From positions 682,001 to 746,000 of the forward strand of contig OY723256.1 in the NCBI GenBank assembly GCA_963210315.1: DNA of 64,000 nt, given 5' to 3'. Position numbers and translations under genes: made by a program. Source of the DNA: Rhynchopus euleeides (lineage: Eukaryota; Euglenozoa; Diplonemea; Diplonemida; Diplonemidae). Below the pieces are notes generated by a model, which saw only the letters and a list, made by a program, of their open reading frames with translations, was not told where the DNA came from and did no database searches. Each line of letters starts with the position of its first letter. Position 1 is the stretch's first letter. Positions 27,937-39,097 of the stretch are shown piece by piece.

Positions 27937-28953
27937 TCAATGCTGCCCCCCCTTGCTCCCCTTTCCCCCCTTTCCCGTGTGGCCAGCCTGGCGGTTGTCG
28001 ATCCTGTCGAAGTCTCGCTTCCTCGTGTCGCGGCTTCCGATTACGCGATCCTTGCGCTTCTGCTCCTCCTCCTCCAGCTTTTTCTTCCCGGCCTGTACCA
28101 GTGGTTCGATGAGGCGATCCTTCAGCCTCTCGTCGAACTTGTCGAACTGGTAGCCGCTCGCCCTCTTCTCAAACGTCAGGCGGAAGACCCGCCCGTACTT
28201 CCCCAGGTGCAGCGTTGCCGACAGCGCGACCACCACCCGGTGTATCACCCCCATCAGCTCGATGTTGTCCGCCGGGTTCGGCTTGAGTGCTGCCAACGTC
28301 TTGTCCAGCAGCTGCAGATTCCTCTGTGTGTCTGCCTCATACTCCCGCGTCGAGCTGAGGTCGGACGGCAGAGCGTACTCCTTGAAGACTTTCCCCACCT
28401 CCATCCGGATGAGGTTGCGAACCTGTGGGATGTGCACATTCCCCCAAGTCGCCACCACCTCGGCACAGAACCCCGCGGGCAGGGAGAGGTCCCTCTGCTC
28501 CTCCAGCGCGGTCAGTCTTCCCCGGATATCGCGCATGTCGTCCCTGAGCCCCAGCAGGATTTCCATCATGTCACCCTGCGGCGGTGGTGGCGGGGCGCCA
28601 GGCGCAACCGGCGGGGTTCCTGGCTGCGACGACGCGTTGCTCACTGCGTCCGCCAAGGGCCCGGCGAAGGTGCGGATCCACTCGCACACAGGGCACACCC
28701 ACCCCGCTTCCGTGATGGTGCCCGTGAACAGGCTCCGGACTGGGCCCGCCGGGAGGGTCCCGCGGATACACGTAACGGTGGTCCTGTGCCCGCACCGCCA
28801 GCACTGGGCCCCGGCACCATGCACCGTGCCACACGAGGGAAATACGCACCCTGGGGACCCCTCCACCGGCAGCCCGTCGGCGAGCTTCGGCTCCACCCCC
28901 GCCCAATCGACCACATGGGCGTTGGCGGGGAAGTCATCCCTCGTGAGGGCCAT
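27937..28953 (-). CDS. Gag-like ORF, copy II
   Basis: 338 residues, same as 11404-12420, with the Cys/His-rich N-terminal region and basic Gly/Lys tail. Confidence 0.65.
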   Translation of the reverse strand: MALTRDDFPANAHVVDWAGVEPKLADGLPVEGSPGCVFPSCGTVHGAGAQCWRCGHRTTVTCIRGTLPAGPVRSLFTGTITEAGWVCPVCEWIRTFAGPLADAVSNASSQPGTPPVAPGAPPPPPQGDMMEILLGLRDDMRDIRGRLTALEEQRDLSLPAGFCAEVVATWGNVHIPQVRNLIRMEVGKVFKEYALPSDLSSTREYEADTQRNLQLLDKTLAALKPNPADNIELMGVIHRVVVALSATLHLGKYGRVFRLTFEKRASGYQFDKFDERLKDRLIEPLVQAGKKKLEEEEQKRKDRVIGSRDTRKRDFDRIDNRQAGHTGKGGKGSKGGQH

Positions 28954-28993
28954 CTCTCGCGAAGCGGCTGCTGCTCTGAGCCCGTGGCCAGTA

Positions 28994-29784
28994 GATGAAC
29001 CTGGTGAGGTGTGCCCGCCTGCGCTTGTGAGGTGTGGCTCGCGGCCTAGATGAACCTGTTAAGGTGTCCTCGTGTTGTTGGAGCAGATGAGTCTGTTCAG
29101 GGTGTGTCCGTTCGCGCTGTTGGAGTCTGGCGTGAGGGCCTCGTAGATGAACCTGTACAGGGTGTGGGCGTCTGCGCTGTTGAAGTCTGTGGCTCGTGGG
29201 CCTATGGCTCGTGGGCCGTAGATGAACCTGTACAAGGTGTGGGCGTCTGCGCTGTTGAAGTCAGTGGCTCGTGGGCCGTATAGATGAACCTGTTAGGGTG
29301 TCCGTCTGCGCTGTGCTACAGTGTGGCTCGTGGGCCTATGGCTCGTGTGCCGTAGATGAACCTGTATAGGGTGTGGGCGTCTGCACTGTTGAAGTCTGTG
29401 GCTCGTGGGCCTATGGCTCGTGGGCCGTATAGATGAACCTGTTAGGGTGTCCGTCTGCGCTGTGTTACAGTGTGGCTCGTGGGCCTATGGCTCGTGTGCC
29501 GTAGATGAACCTGTATAGGGTGTGGGCGTCTGCACTGTTGAAGTCTGTGGCTCGTGGGCCTATGGCTCGTGGGCCGTATAGATGAACCTGTTAGGGTGTC
29601 CGTCTGCGCTGTGTTACAGTGTGGCTCGTGGGCCTATGGCTCGTGGGCCGTAGATGAACCTGTACAAGGTGTGGGCGTCTGCGCTGTTGAAGTCAGTGGC
29701 TCGTGGGCCGTATAGATGAACCTGTTAGGGTGTCCGTCTGCGCTGTGTTACAGTGTGGCTCGTGGGCCTATGGCTCGTGGGCCG
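28994..29784. repeat. Minisatellite upstream of gag, copy II (791 bp)
   Basis: Same alternating ~70-77-bp units as 12461-13430 but about 179 bp shorter (one dimer fewer and two 15-bp segments absent). Confidence 0.85.
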
Positions 29785-29870
29785 TTTTCTGCTGTAGTAG
29801 TGCCTCTCCCCTCTCACCGACACCTGCGTGGGCTCGTAGACCCTGATTATTGATCACGTGTGCTGGTTTT

Positions 29871-30369
29871 TTTTATATCACTAGTAAAAAGACTTTGTCT
29901 GCAGACCCCTTCTAAAAATGAGTAAAAAAAGGTAGCGTTTATTTTACGGAGTTTGTAAGAAATTTGCAGGGACAGTAAAAAAAAGTTTTACTAGGAAAAT
30001 AAAGTAATTGCAGGCACTTTCAAGGCAAATGGCGGGGGCTGGGCGAGGAAACTGTAGGTGGTCCAGAGTGTCGAAGCCTTGAGTCCCTTGTCGTCACGGA
30101 GGTGACTCAGATCGGACACAGAAGTGCTCCTATCCTCCCTTGGGGTGCCGGTTGTCAACCTGTTGAACTGCAGGAACTTCGCCCACGCCTTCCTGTACAC
30201 GGGACCAGATGCCAAGTGCGTTGCTGTACTGTTCCTCCATCGCGTCAGCTTTTTGTGTGCATGTCATAATGCCTGTGTGCGCCTTAGGGTACTGGGACTG
30301 GTATACTCATGCAGCAGTCACTCAAGTACGCACATCCCGAGACAAAGTCTTTTCACACGTGATATAAAA
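29871..30369. mobile_element. 0.5-kb inverted-repeat element, copy II
   Basis: Same as 13517-14015, with the TTTTATATCAC termini and the 74-codon minus-strand frame at 29991-30215. Confidence 0.65.
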
Positions 30370-30376
30370 CTACGTA

Positions 30377-30561
30377 TTGCGATAAAAAGTGGACTTTATC
30401 CACTCGCCACACCTTGGAAACCCTCGGGCAACACATATTCCCCTCGCTTCGCTCGGGAAATATCCAGACATACTCCCCTCGCTTCGCTCGGGAAGTATTT
30501 TTGCCCTCGGATTCCCAATCTGTGTGGCTCGTAAAATAAAGTCCACTTTTTTTTATCGCAA
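30377..30561. mobile_element. 185-bp TA-flanked MITE, copy II
   Basis: Same as 14023-14207; TA on both sides (30375-30376, 30562-30563). Confidence 0.7.
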
Positions 30562-30589
30562 TAAATAGTATTTTTTTTTCCAGCACACG

Positions 30590-31184
30590 CAGTGATTTTC
30601 CTCTCCGCTGAAAATCTCAAAAATGCCGGCGAAAAAATTTTTTCCCACCCGGAAAATTTTTTCTCGGGCGCGCTTCGCGCGCCCGAGACGACGCGGAGAT
30701 GGCCAGTCGCATACGCCCAAGGACTTGCGAGACAGGCACACGCGACAGGGGGGGTCTGGGGGGCGGAGCCCCCCAGCCGCCGGAGGCCACGGTAGTGAAC
30801 ATCCGTCCCGTCGAGGCTACAGATTTTGGGCGTTTTCGCATTCCTGGGGTTGCTGTACGGCTTGTGGGCCTGGGTTCCACAAGCGGGGTCTGGGGGGCGG
30901 AGCCCCGCAGCCGCCGGAGGCCACGGTAGTGAACATCTGTTCTTTGCAGCCACCCTCTGCAGGTCTTGTCCTGCCAATCTGTGACTGCTTGGTGGGGCTC
31001 ACAGAGCAGGCCCTCCCATTTTTTTCCTGGGCCTGATTTTTTTCCTCCAGGACCTCTCCCCAGACCCCCTGAAAAATTCCCACCAAAAACCCCCGTGGCG
31101 AAAAAACTTTTTTCGCCGGACGATTTTTCCAGAGATTTTTTTTTTTGCGAAATTTTATTTTTTCGCCACGGGGGAAAATCACTG
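30590..31184. mobile_element. 594-bp hAT-like MITE, copy at unit II/III boundary
   Basis: CAGTGATTTTCC at 30590 and GGAAAATCACTG ending 31184, flanked by AGCACACG. It differs from 14236-14829 by one base of T-run length and an A/T shift near 30633. Confidence 0.82.
30751..30942. repeat. GC hairpin module pair, MITE copy
   Basis: Same pair as 14397-14588. Confidence 0.8.
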
Positions 31185-31192
31185 AGCACACG

Positions 31193-32118
31193 CGGATTGT
31201 GTCGGTGTGTGAAGAACTTTGCCTGAAGTACAGAAAATGGGGGTGTCAGTGGCGGAGCACAAAAGAAGAAAACATCAGAAACATATTCATTCGTGTCGTG
31301 GATCTGTCTTCGCGGTGGTGTATTTCCCCTAACACCCTTGGCTGGTCAGGACCTGTCATGTGTGTCAGTTGCAAAATATAAACCGCGGGGATTTTGAGTT
31401 ATGCAGTACGGGGGGGGGGGGGGGGGTCTTCGCTACCAGGTGTGACTGAGTGAGAAAAAGTGAGCCACGGCCCACTTCCCCTCACTGACTGACGAGCTGT
31501 GACTGGTAGCGAGGGCCCCCGGGGGGAGGGTTTGATCACGGGTATAGACAATAGCAACCGTGTTGAGGGGTGGGGGTGTGGCCTGGGGGTGGGCACGCCC
31601 AAACAACTTTGAGCGAGAGGGCTGTGGTGTGTATGTGTATCGAGAGGCAGGGGCCGCGCTGGAAGGGGGGTGGGGGTGTGGCCTGTGAGTGGGGTGATGA
31701 GATGGATGATGAGTGTGACGGGCGGTTCAACCTGGACATTCCGCGCAGGGGCATTCGCCACCCGCTCTGTGCAACTTCAGGCATGGGTATGGGTGTGGGA
31801 GGGATGGCTGGGTGGGGGTGGGGAGGGGAATCGCCCTGCACTGCAAGGTACTACGTTGCGAGGCACTGCGTTTTGTGTGCGCATCTCCTGGGGGTGAAGG
31901 CATGTCGAGAAGAGGCGCTGTGTGGCCAGTCTGCTGGGCATCAATCTGCTGGAGGAGGGAGAGCAGAGGATGGCACGCAGCTATGAAACAGGGGCATGGG
32001 GGCTCAAGCAAGGCCCTGTGAAGTTGGCGTGGGAAAAAAAATAGGGCGAAACGTCAACTGCAGCAGTCCGGCTAGTTCTGTTGTGATTTGCGCAGGTTTT
32101 CACCTCCCCGGGTGGGGG
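31193..32118. other. Gene-free block, unit III
   Basis: Same as 277-1200; the poly-G near 31410 is about 17 long. No gene recognised. It ends in GGTGGGGG, the hAT target duplication. Confidence 0.7.
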
Positions 32119-32198
32119 CAATGTTGTTAGGGTGGGTTTAAACTCGGGTTTAAACTTGGGTTTAAACCGGGTTTTTATTGGGTTTTTATGGTTTTTAT

Positions 32199-32353
32199 GG
32201 GGGGTGTCGATTTTTTCGGTTTTTTTCCGTTTTTTCCTTTTTTTTCGTTTTTTCCGCCTGTGGGCGCTGGCTGCGACTTGGTCAAAATTCGACGAAAAAA
32301 ATCCGAAAAAAAAACGGAAAACGAAAAAACGGAAAATCCCAAAATCGACACCC
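32199..32353. repeat. Foldback left end of the satellite element
   Basis: The terminal motif GGGTGTCGATTTT (from 32202) recurs inverted as AAAATCGACACCC at 32341-32353. The arms between are complementary homopolymer-like stretches (TTTTTTCGG / CCGAAAAAA, TTTTTTCCG / CGGAAAA). A hairpin of about 150 bp with a loop around GCGCTGGCTGCGAC is possible. The right end has only one copy of the motif. Confidence 0.7.
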
Positions 32354-32586
32354 TGATTTTCCGTTTTTTTCCGTTTTTTTCCCAGTACCAGAAACAGGCA
32401 GGGTCGTCGTAAGACCGGCGTGCCAAGGGGGAGGTGCTCGCATTTTTTTTTTGGGGGGGTACAGAATGGGTCGTTTTTGGACATTTGAGCCCACTGCGAG
32501 CAGTGCCGGGTCCCGGAAACGCTGTTTCAAACGCTCAAAAGGGGATGTCGTGGGCACCAGAACCCAGTAAATTTATCACAAATGGT
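32354..32586. other. Unique left interior of the satellite element
   Basis: About 230 bp with T-runs and a G-run near 32452, no gene recognised. It does not occur elsewhere in the window. Confidence 0.6.
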
Positions 32587-35500
32587 CCCACCCACAAACG
32601 GGTTACCCCCTGCCTCTAGGGGTTCCCCCCACCCACAAATGGGTTACCCCCAGCCTCTAGGGGTTCCCCCCACCCACAAATGGGTTACCCCCTGCCTCTA
32701 GGGGTTCCCCCCACCCACAAATGGGTTACCCCCTACCTCTAGGGGTTCCCCCCACCCACAAATGGGTTACCCCCTGCCTCTAGGGGTTCCCCCCACCCAC
32801 TAATGGGTTACCCCCTGCCTCTAGGGGTTCCCCCCACCCACTAATGGGTTACCCCCTGCCTCTAGGGGTTCCCCCCAGCCACAACTGGGTTACCCCCTGC
32901 CTCTAGGGGTTCCCCCCACCCACAAATAGGTTACCCCCTGCCTCTAGGGGTTCCCCCCAGCCGCAAATGGGTTACCCCCTGCCTCTAGGGGTTCCCCCCA
33001 CCCACAAATGGGTTACCCCCTACCTCTAGGGGTTCCCCCCACCCACAAATGGGTTACCCCCTGCCTCTAGGGGTTCCCCCCACCCACAAATGGGTTACCC
33101 CCTGCCTCTAGGGGTTCCCCCCAGCCACAAATGGGTTACCCCCTGCCTCTAGGGGTTCCCCCCACCCACTAATGGTTTACCCCCTACCTCTAGGGGTTCC
33201 CCCCACCCACAAATGGGTTACCCCCTGCCTCTAGGGGTTCCCCCCACCCACTAATGGGTTACCCCCTACCTCTAGGGGTTCCCCCCACCCACAAATGGGT
33301 TACCCCCTGCCTCTAGGGGTTCCCCCCACCCACAAATGGGTTACCCCCTGCCTCTAGGGGTTCCCCCCACCCACAAATGGGTTACCCCCTGCCTCTAGGG
33401 GTTCCCCCCACCCACTAATGGGTTACCCCCTACCTCTAGGGGTTCCCCCCACCCACAAATGGGTTACCCCCTGCCTCTAGGGGTTCCCCCCACCCACTAA
33501 TGGGTTACCCCCTGCCTCTAGGGGTTCCCCCCACCCACTAATGGGTTACCCCCTACCTCTAGGGGTTCCCCCCACCCACTAATGGGTTACCCCCTGCCTC
33601 TAGGGGTTCCCCCCACCCACAAATGGGTTACCCCCTGCCTCTAGGGGTTCCCCCCACCCACTAATGGGTTACCCCCTGCCTCTAGGGGTTCCCCCCACCC
33701 ACAAATGGGTTACCCCCTGCCTCTAGGGGTTCCCCCCACCCACAAATGGGTTACCCCCTGCCTCTAGGGGTTCCCCCCACCCACTAATGGGTTACCCCCT
33801 ACCTCTAGGGGTTCCCCCCACCCACAAATGGGTTACCCCCTGCCTCTAGGGGTTCCCCCCACCCACTAATGGGTTACCCCCTACCTCTAGGGGTTCCCCC
33901 CACCCACAAATGGGTTACCCCCTGCCTCTAGGGGTTCCCCCCACCCACTAATGGGTTACCCCCTACCTCTAGGGGTTCCCCCCACCCACTAATGGGTTAC
34001 CCCCTACCTCTAGGGGTTCCCCCCACCCACAAATGGGTTACCCCCTGCCTCTAGGGGTTCCCCCCACCCACTAATGGGTTACCCCCTACCTCTAGGGGTT
34101 CCCCCCACCCACAAATGGGTTACCCCCTGCCTCTAGGGGTTCCCCCCACCCACTAATGGGTTACCCCCTACCTCTAGGGGTTCCCCCCACCCACAAATGG
34201 GTTACCCCCTGCCTCTAGGGGTTCCCCCCACCCACTAATGGGTTACCCCCTACCTCTAGGGGTTCCCCCCACCCACTAATGGGTTACCCCCTACCTCTAG
34301 GGGTTCCCCCCACCCACAAATGGGTTACCCCCTGCCTCTAGGGGTTCCCCCCACCCACTAATGGGTTACCCCCTGCCTCTAGGGGTTCCCCCCACCCACT
34401 AATGGGTTACCCCCTACCTCTAGGGGTTCCCCCCACCCACAAATGGGTTACCCCCTGCCTCTAGGGGTTCCCCCCACCCACTAATGGGTTACCCCCTACC
34501 TCTAGGGGTTCCCCCCACCCACAAATGGGTTACCCCCTGCCTCTAGGGGTTCGCCCCACCCACAAATGGGTTACCCCCTACCTCTAGGGGTTCCCCCCAC
34601 CCACAAATGGGTTACCCCCTGCCTCTAGGGGTTCCCCCCACCCACTAATGGGTTACCCCCTGCCTCTAGGGGTTCCCCCCACCCACTAATGGGTTACCCC
34701 CTGCCTCTAGGGGTTCCCCCCAGCCACAACTGGGTTACCCCCTGCCTCTAGGGGTTCCCCCCACCCACAAATAGGTTACCCCCTGCCTCTAGGGGTTCCC
34801 CCCAGCCGCAAATGGGTTACCCCCTGCCTCTAGGGGTTCCCCCCACCCACAAATGGGTTACCCCCTACCTCTAGGGGTTCCCCCCACCCACAAATGGGTT
34901 ACCCCCTGCCTCTAGGGGTTCCCCCCACCCACAAATGGGTTACCCCCTGCCTCTAGGGGTTCCCCCCAGCCACAAATGGGTTACCCCCTGCCTCTAGGGG
35001 TTCCCCCCACCCACTAATGGGTTACCCCCTACCTCTAGGGGTTCCCCCCACCCACTAATGGGTTACCCCCTACCTCTAGGGGTTCCCCCCACCCACAAAT
35101 GGGTTACCCCCTGCCTCTAGGGGTTCCCCCCACCCACTAATGGGTTACCCCCTACCTCTAGGGGTTCCCCCCACCCACAAATGGGTTACCCCCTGCCTCT
35201 AGGGGTTCCCCCCACCCACAAATGGGTTACCCCCTGCCTCTAGGGGTTCCCCCCACCCACAAATGGGTTACCCCCTGCCTCTAGGGGTTCCCCCCACCCA
35301 CTAATGGGTTACCCCCTACCTCTAGGGGTTCCCCCCACCCACAAATGGGTTACCCCCTGCCTCTAGGGGTTCCCCCCACCCACTAATGGGTTACCCCCTA
35401 CCTCTAGGGGTTCCCCCCACCCACTAATGGGTTACCCCCTACCTCTAGGGGTTCCCCCCACCCACTAATGGGTTACCCCCTACCTCTAGGGGTTCCCCCC

Positions 35501-38500
35501 ACCCACAAATGGGTTACCCCCTGCCTCTAGGGGTTCGCCCCACCCACAAATGGGTTACCCCCTACCTCTAGGGGTTCCCCCCACCCACAAATGGGTTACC
35601 CCCTGCCTCTAGGGGTTCCCCCCACCCACTAATGGGTTACCCCCTGCCTCTAGGGGTTCCCCCCACCCACTAATGGGTTACCCCCTGCCTCTAGGGGTTC
35701 CCCCCAGCCACAACTGGGTTACCCCCTGCCTCTAGGGGTTCCCCCCACCCACAAATAGGTTACCCCCTGCCTCTAGGGGTTCCCCCCAGCCGCAAATGGG
35801 TTACCCCCTGCCTCTAGGGGTTCCCCCCACCCACAAATGGGTTACCCCCTACCTCTAGGGGTTCCCCCCACCCACAAATGGGTTACCCCCTGCCTCTAGG
35901 GGTTCCCCCCAGCCACAAATGGGTTACCCCCTGCCTCTAGGGGTTCCCCCCACCCACTAATGGGTTACCCCCTACCTCTAGGGGTTCCCCCCACCCACAA
36001 ATGGGTTACCCCCTGCCTCTAGGGGTTCCCCCCACCCACTAATGGGTTACCCCCTACCTCTAGGGGTTCCCCCCACCCACAAATGGGTTACCCCCTGCCT
36101 CTAGGGGTTCCCCCCACCCACAAATGGGTTACCCCCTGCCTCTAGGGGTTCCCCCCACCCACAAATGGGTTACCCCCTGCCTCTAGGGGTTCCCCCCACC
36201 CACTAATGGGTTACCCCCTACCTCTAGGGGTTCCCCCCACCCACAAATGGGTTACCCCCTGCCTCTAGGGGTTCCCCCCACCCACTAATGGGTTACCCCC
36301 TGCCTCTAGGGGTTCCCCCCACCCACTAATGGGTTACCCCCTGCCTCTAGGGGTTCCCCCCACCCACTAATGGGTTACCCCCTACCTCTAGGGGTTCCCC
36401 CCACCCACAAATGGGTTACCCCCTGCCTCTAGGGGTTCGCCCCACCCACAAATGGGTTACCCCCTACCTCTAGGGGTTCCCCCCACCCACAAATGGGTTA
36501 CCCCCTGCCTCTAGGGGTTCCCCCCACCCACTAATGGGTTACCCCCTGCCTCTAGGGGTTCCCCCCACCCACTAATGGGTTACCCCCTGCCTCTAGGGGT
36601 TCCCCCCAGCCACAACTGGGTTACCCCCTGCCTCTAGGGGTTCCCCCCACCCACAAATAGGTTACCCCCTGCCTCTAGGGGTTCCCCCCAGCCGCAAATG
36701 GGTTACCCCCTGCCTCTAGGGGTTCCCCCCACCCACAAATGGGTTACCCCCTACCTCTAGGGGTTCCCCCCACCCACAAATGGGTTACCCCCTGCCTCTA
36801 GGGGTTCCCCCCACCCACAAATGGGTTACCCCCTGCCTCTAGGGGTTCCCCCCAGCCACAAATGGGTTACCCCCTGCCTCTAGGGGTTCCCCCCACCCAC
36901 TAATGGGTTACCCCCTACCTCTAGGGGTTCCCCCCACCCACAAATGGGTTACCCCCTGCCTCTAGGGGTTCCCCCCACCCACTAATGGGTTACCCCCTAC
37001 CTCTAGGGGTTCCCCCCACCCACAAATGGGTTACCCCCTGCCTCTAGGGGTTCCCCCCACCCACAAATGGGTTACCCCCTGCCTCTAGGGGTTCCCCCCA
37101 CCCACAAATGGGTTACCCCCTGCCTCTAGGGGTTCCCCCCACCCACTAATGGGTTACCCCCTACCTCTAGGGGTTCCCCCCACCCACAAATGGGTTACCC
37201 CCTGCCTCTAGGGGTTCCCCCCACCCACTAATGGGTTACCCCCTACCTCTAGGGGTTCCCCCCACCCACAAATGGGTTACCCCCTGCCTCTAGGGGTTCC
37301 CCCCACCCACTAATGGGTTACCCCCTACCTCTAGGGGTTCCCCCCACCCACAAATGGGTTACCCCCTGCCTCTAGGGGTTCCCCCCACCCACTAATGGGT
37401 TACCCCCTGCCTCTAGGGGTTCCCCCCACCCACAAATGGGTTACCCCCTACCTCTAGGGGTTCCCCCCACCCACAAATGGGTTAGCCCCTGCCTCTAGGG
37501 GTTCCCCCCACCCACAAATGGGTTACCCCCTGCCTCTAGGGGTTCCCCCCACCCACTAATGGGTTACCCCCTACCTCTAGGGGTTCCCCCCACCCACAAA
37601 TGGGTTACCCCCTGCCTCTAGGGGTTCCCCCCACCCACTAATGGGTTACCCCCTACCTCTAGGGGTTCCCCCCACCCACAAATGGGTTACCCCCTGCCTC
37701 TAGGGGTTCGCCCCACCCACAAATGGGTTACCCCCTACCTCTAGGGGTTCCCCCCACCCACAAATGGGTTACCCCCTGCCTCTAGGGGTTCCCCCCACCC
37801 ACTAATGGGTTACCCCCTGCCTCTAGGGGTTCCCCCCACCCACAAATGGGTTACCCCCTACCTCTAGGGGTTCCCCCCACCCACAAATGGGTTAGCCCCT
37901 GCCTCTAGGGGTTCCCCCCACCCACAAATGGGTTACCCCCTGCCTCTAGGGGTTCACCCCACCCACTAATGGGTTACCCCCTACCTCTAGGGGTTCCCCC
38001 CACCCACAAATGGGTTACCCCCTGCCTCTAGGGGTTCCCCCCACCCACAAATGGGTTACCCCCTGCCTCTAGGGGTTCCCCCCACCCACTAATGGGTTAC
38101 CCCCTACCTCTAGGGGTTCCCCCCACCCACAAATGGGTTACCCCCTGCCTCTAGGGGTTCCCCCCACCCACAAATGGGTTACCCCCTGCCTCTAGGGGTT
38201 CCCCCCAGCCGCAAATGGGTTACCCCCTGCCTCTAGGGGTTCCCCCCACCCACAAATGGGTTACCCCCTGCCTCTAGGGGTTCCCCCCACCCACTAATGG
38301 GTTACCCCCTACCTCTAGGGGTTCCCCCCAGCCACAAATGGGTTACCCCCTGCCTCTAGGGGTTCCCCCCACCCACAAATGGGTTACCCCCTGCCTCTAG
38401 GGGTTCCCCCCACCCACTAATGGGTTACCCCCTACCTCTAGGGGTTCCCCCCAGCCACAAATGGGTTACCCCCTGCCTCTAGGGGTTCCCCCCACCCACA

Positions 38501-38525
38501 AATGGGTTACCCCCTGCCTCTAGGG
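32587..38525. repeat. 41-bp satellite array, about 145 units
   Basis: Each unit runs GGGTTACCCCC, T(G/A)CCTCTAGGGG, TTCCCCCCA and (C/G)CCAC(A/T)AAT. Spacing stays at exactly 41 bp wherever I measured it (32600, 32641, 32682, 32723). Variants fall at fixed positions: CACAAAT or CACTAAT, CTGCC or CTACC, CACCCAC or CAGCCAC/CAGCCGC, rare TTCGCCCC and GTTAGCCC. Marker units with CCACAACTGG occur at 32881, 34726, 35710 and 36612, separated by 45, 24 and 22 whole units. Every unit has in-frame stops in several frames, so it is not coding. It is a satellite, not CRISPR: there are no unique spacers. Confidence 0.95.
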
Positions 38526-38921
38526 TCCCCCCCCCCCCCGTCCCCACCCAAAGCTCAAGCTTCCTGGACACGCTCGTTTGAGCAATCTGGAATCTGTAGA
38601 AGGCTCGCCGTGTAGGCGGCCTTGGCTATTTTGCCGGCTTGCTGGTCTGCGGCCCAGGATGCGCCTGCAGCGCCGTGTTGTCCCACGTTCTTGAGGCACC
38701 AAGCTTGAGGATTCTCTGGCAGATATGTTCACGATGTCATTCACGTCTCAACGGGTTCTTCGGGTGTCCCATTCAAAAAAACACCCGAAAAATATGACGA
38801 CTTTGCTAAACTGGACCCAACTCCCCATACTCTTTTTTTTGCCATTTTTCAGCATTTTCCCCCGATTTTTCGATTTTTTTTTTTGAAAAAAATTATTTTT
38901 TGTCCAGAATCGACACCCCCC
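38526..38921. other. Unique right end of the satellite element
   Basis: It starts with a C-run at the array edge and ends in T-rich sequence and the terminal repeat. A 74-codon minus-strand frame (38520-38744) has no family resemblance; it begins MNDIVNISARESSSL and ends in array sequence. No functional claim is made. Confidence 0.55.
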
Positions 38922-39097
38922 TATTCCTGAGATTTCTCGGGTTTAAACTCGGTTTTTTGGTGGGGGGTGGGAGAGGGGGGTTTTTTTACTCTACCACCTC
39001 TACCATTCCAGTGCAGACTCCGAAGCCAAGAAAAAATAGCTAGCGGCAGTGATCTGAGGGTACCGTACCCGGTACCCTCGGGGGGTAGTACCCCCTG

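Larger units (their letters stand above)
25257..29784 (-). mobile_element. VIPER/Ngaro-like YR retroelement, copy II
   Basis: Same domain order as copy I (gag, YR, RT, RNase H on the minus strand). Here the 3' side continues into about 58 bp (25199-25256) not present in copy I, so copy I may be 3'-truncated. The minisatellite upstream of gag is shorter. Confidence 0.8.
14562..30915. repeat. Macro-repeat unit II (reference unit, 16.35 kb)
   Basis: This is the standard arrangement: gene-free block, hAT-like element, rhamnonate dehydratase, tyrosinase, coiled-coil fragment, YR retroelement, minisatellite, three inverted-repeat elements. The unit boundary is arbitrary because the array is head-to-tail; it is set here at the point matching base 1 of the window. 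Unit III follows directly at 30916. Confidence 0.85.
32199..38921. mobile_element. Satellite-bearing TIR element, 6,723 bp
   Basis: The element has 14-bp perfect terminal inverted repeats, GGGGGGTGTCGATT at 32199-32212 and AATCGACACCCCCC at 38908-38921. A 3-bp duplication TAT flanks it (32196-32198, 38922-38924). Units I, II and IV carry the uninterrupted target TTTTTATTCCTGAG. Content in order: a T- and A-rich foldback left end (32199-32353), a ~230-bp unique stretch, about 5.9 kb of 41-bp satellite, and a ~395-bp unique right end. There is no open frame above ~75 codons, so it is non-autonomous. A 3-bp duplication occurs in CACTA and PIF/Harbinger elements, but neither terminus nor target (TAT) fits cleanly; the superfamily is undecided. 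Confidence 0.82.

Noticed and set aside
32587-38525. CRISPR array
   Set aside because: The period is regular but the units are continuous and nearly identical, with no unique spacers. The context is eukaryotic and no cas genes are present.
32587-38525. Telomeric repeat block
   Set aside because: GGGTTA occurs once per 41-bp unit but is not tandem as a hexamer, and the array is internal and bounded by TIRs.
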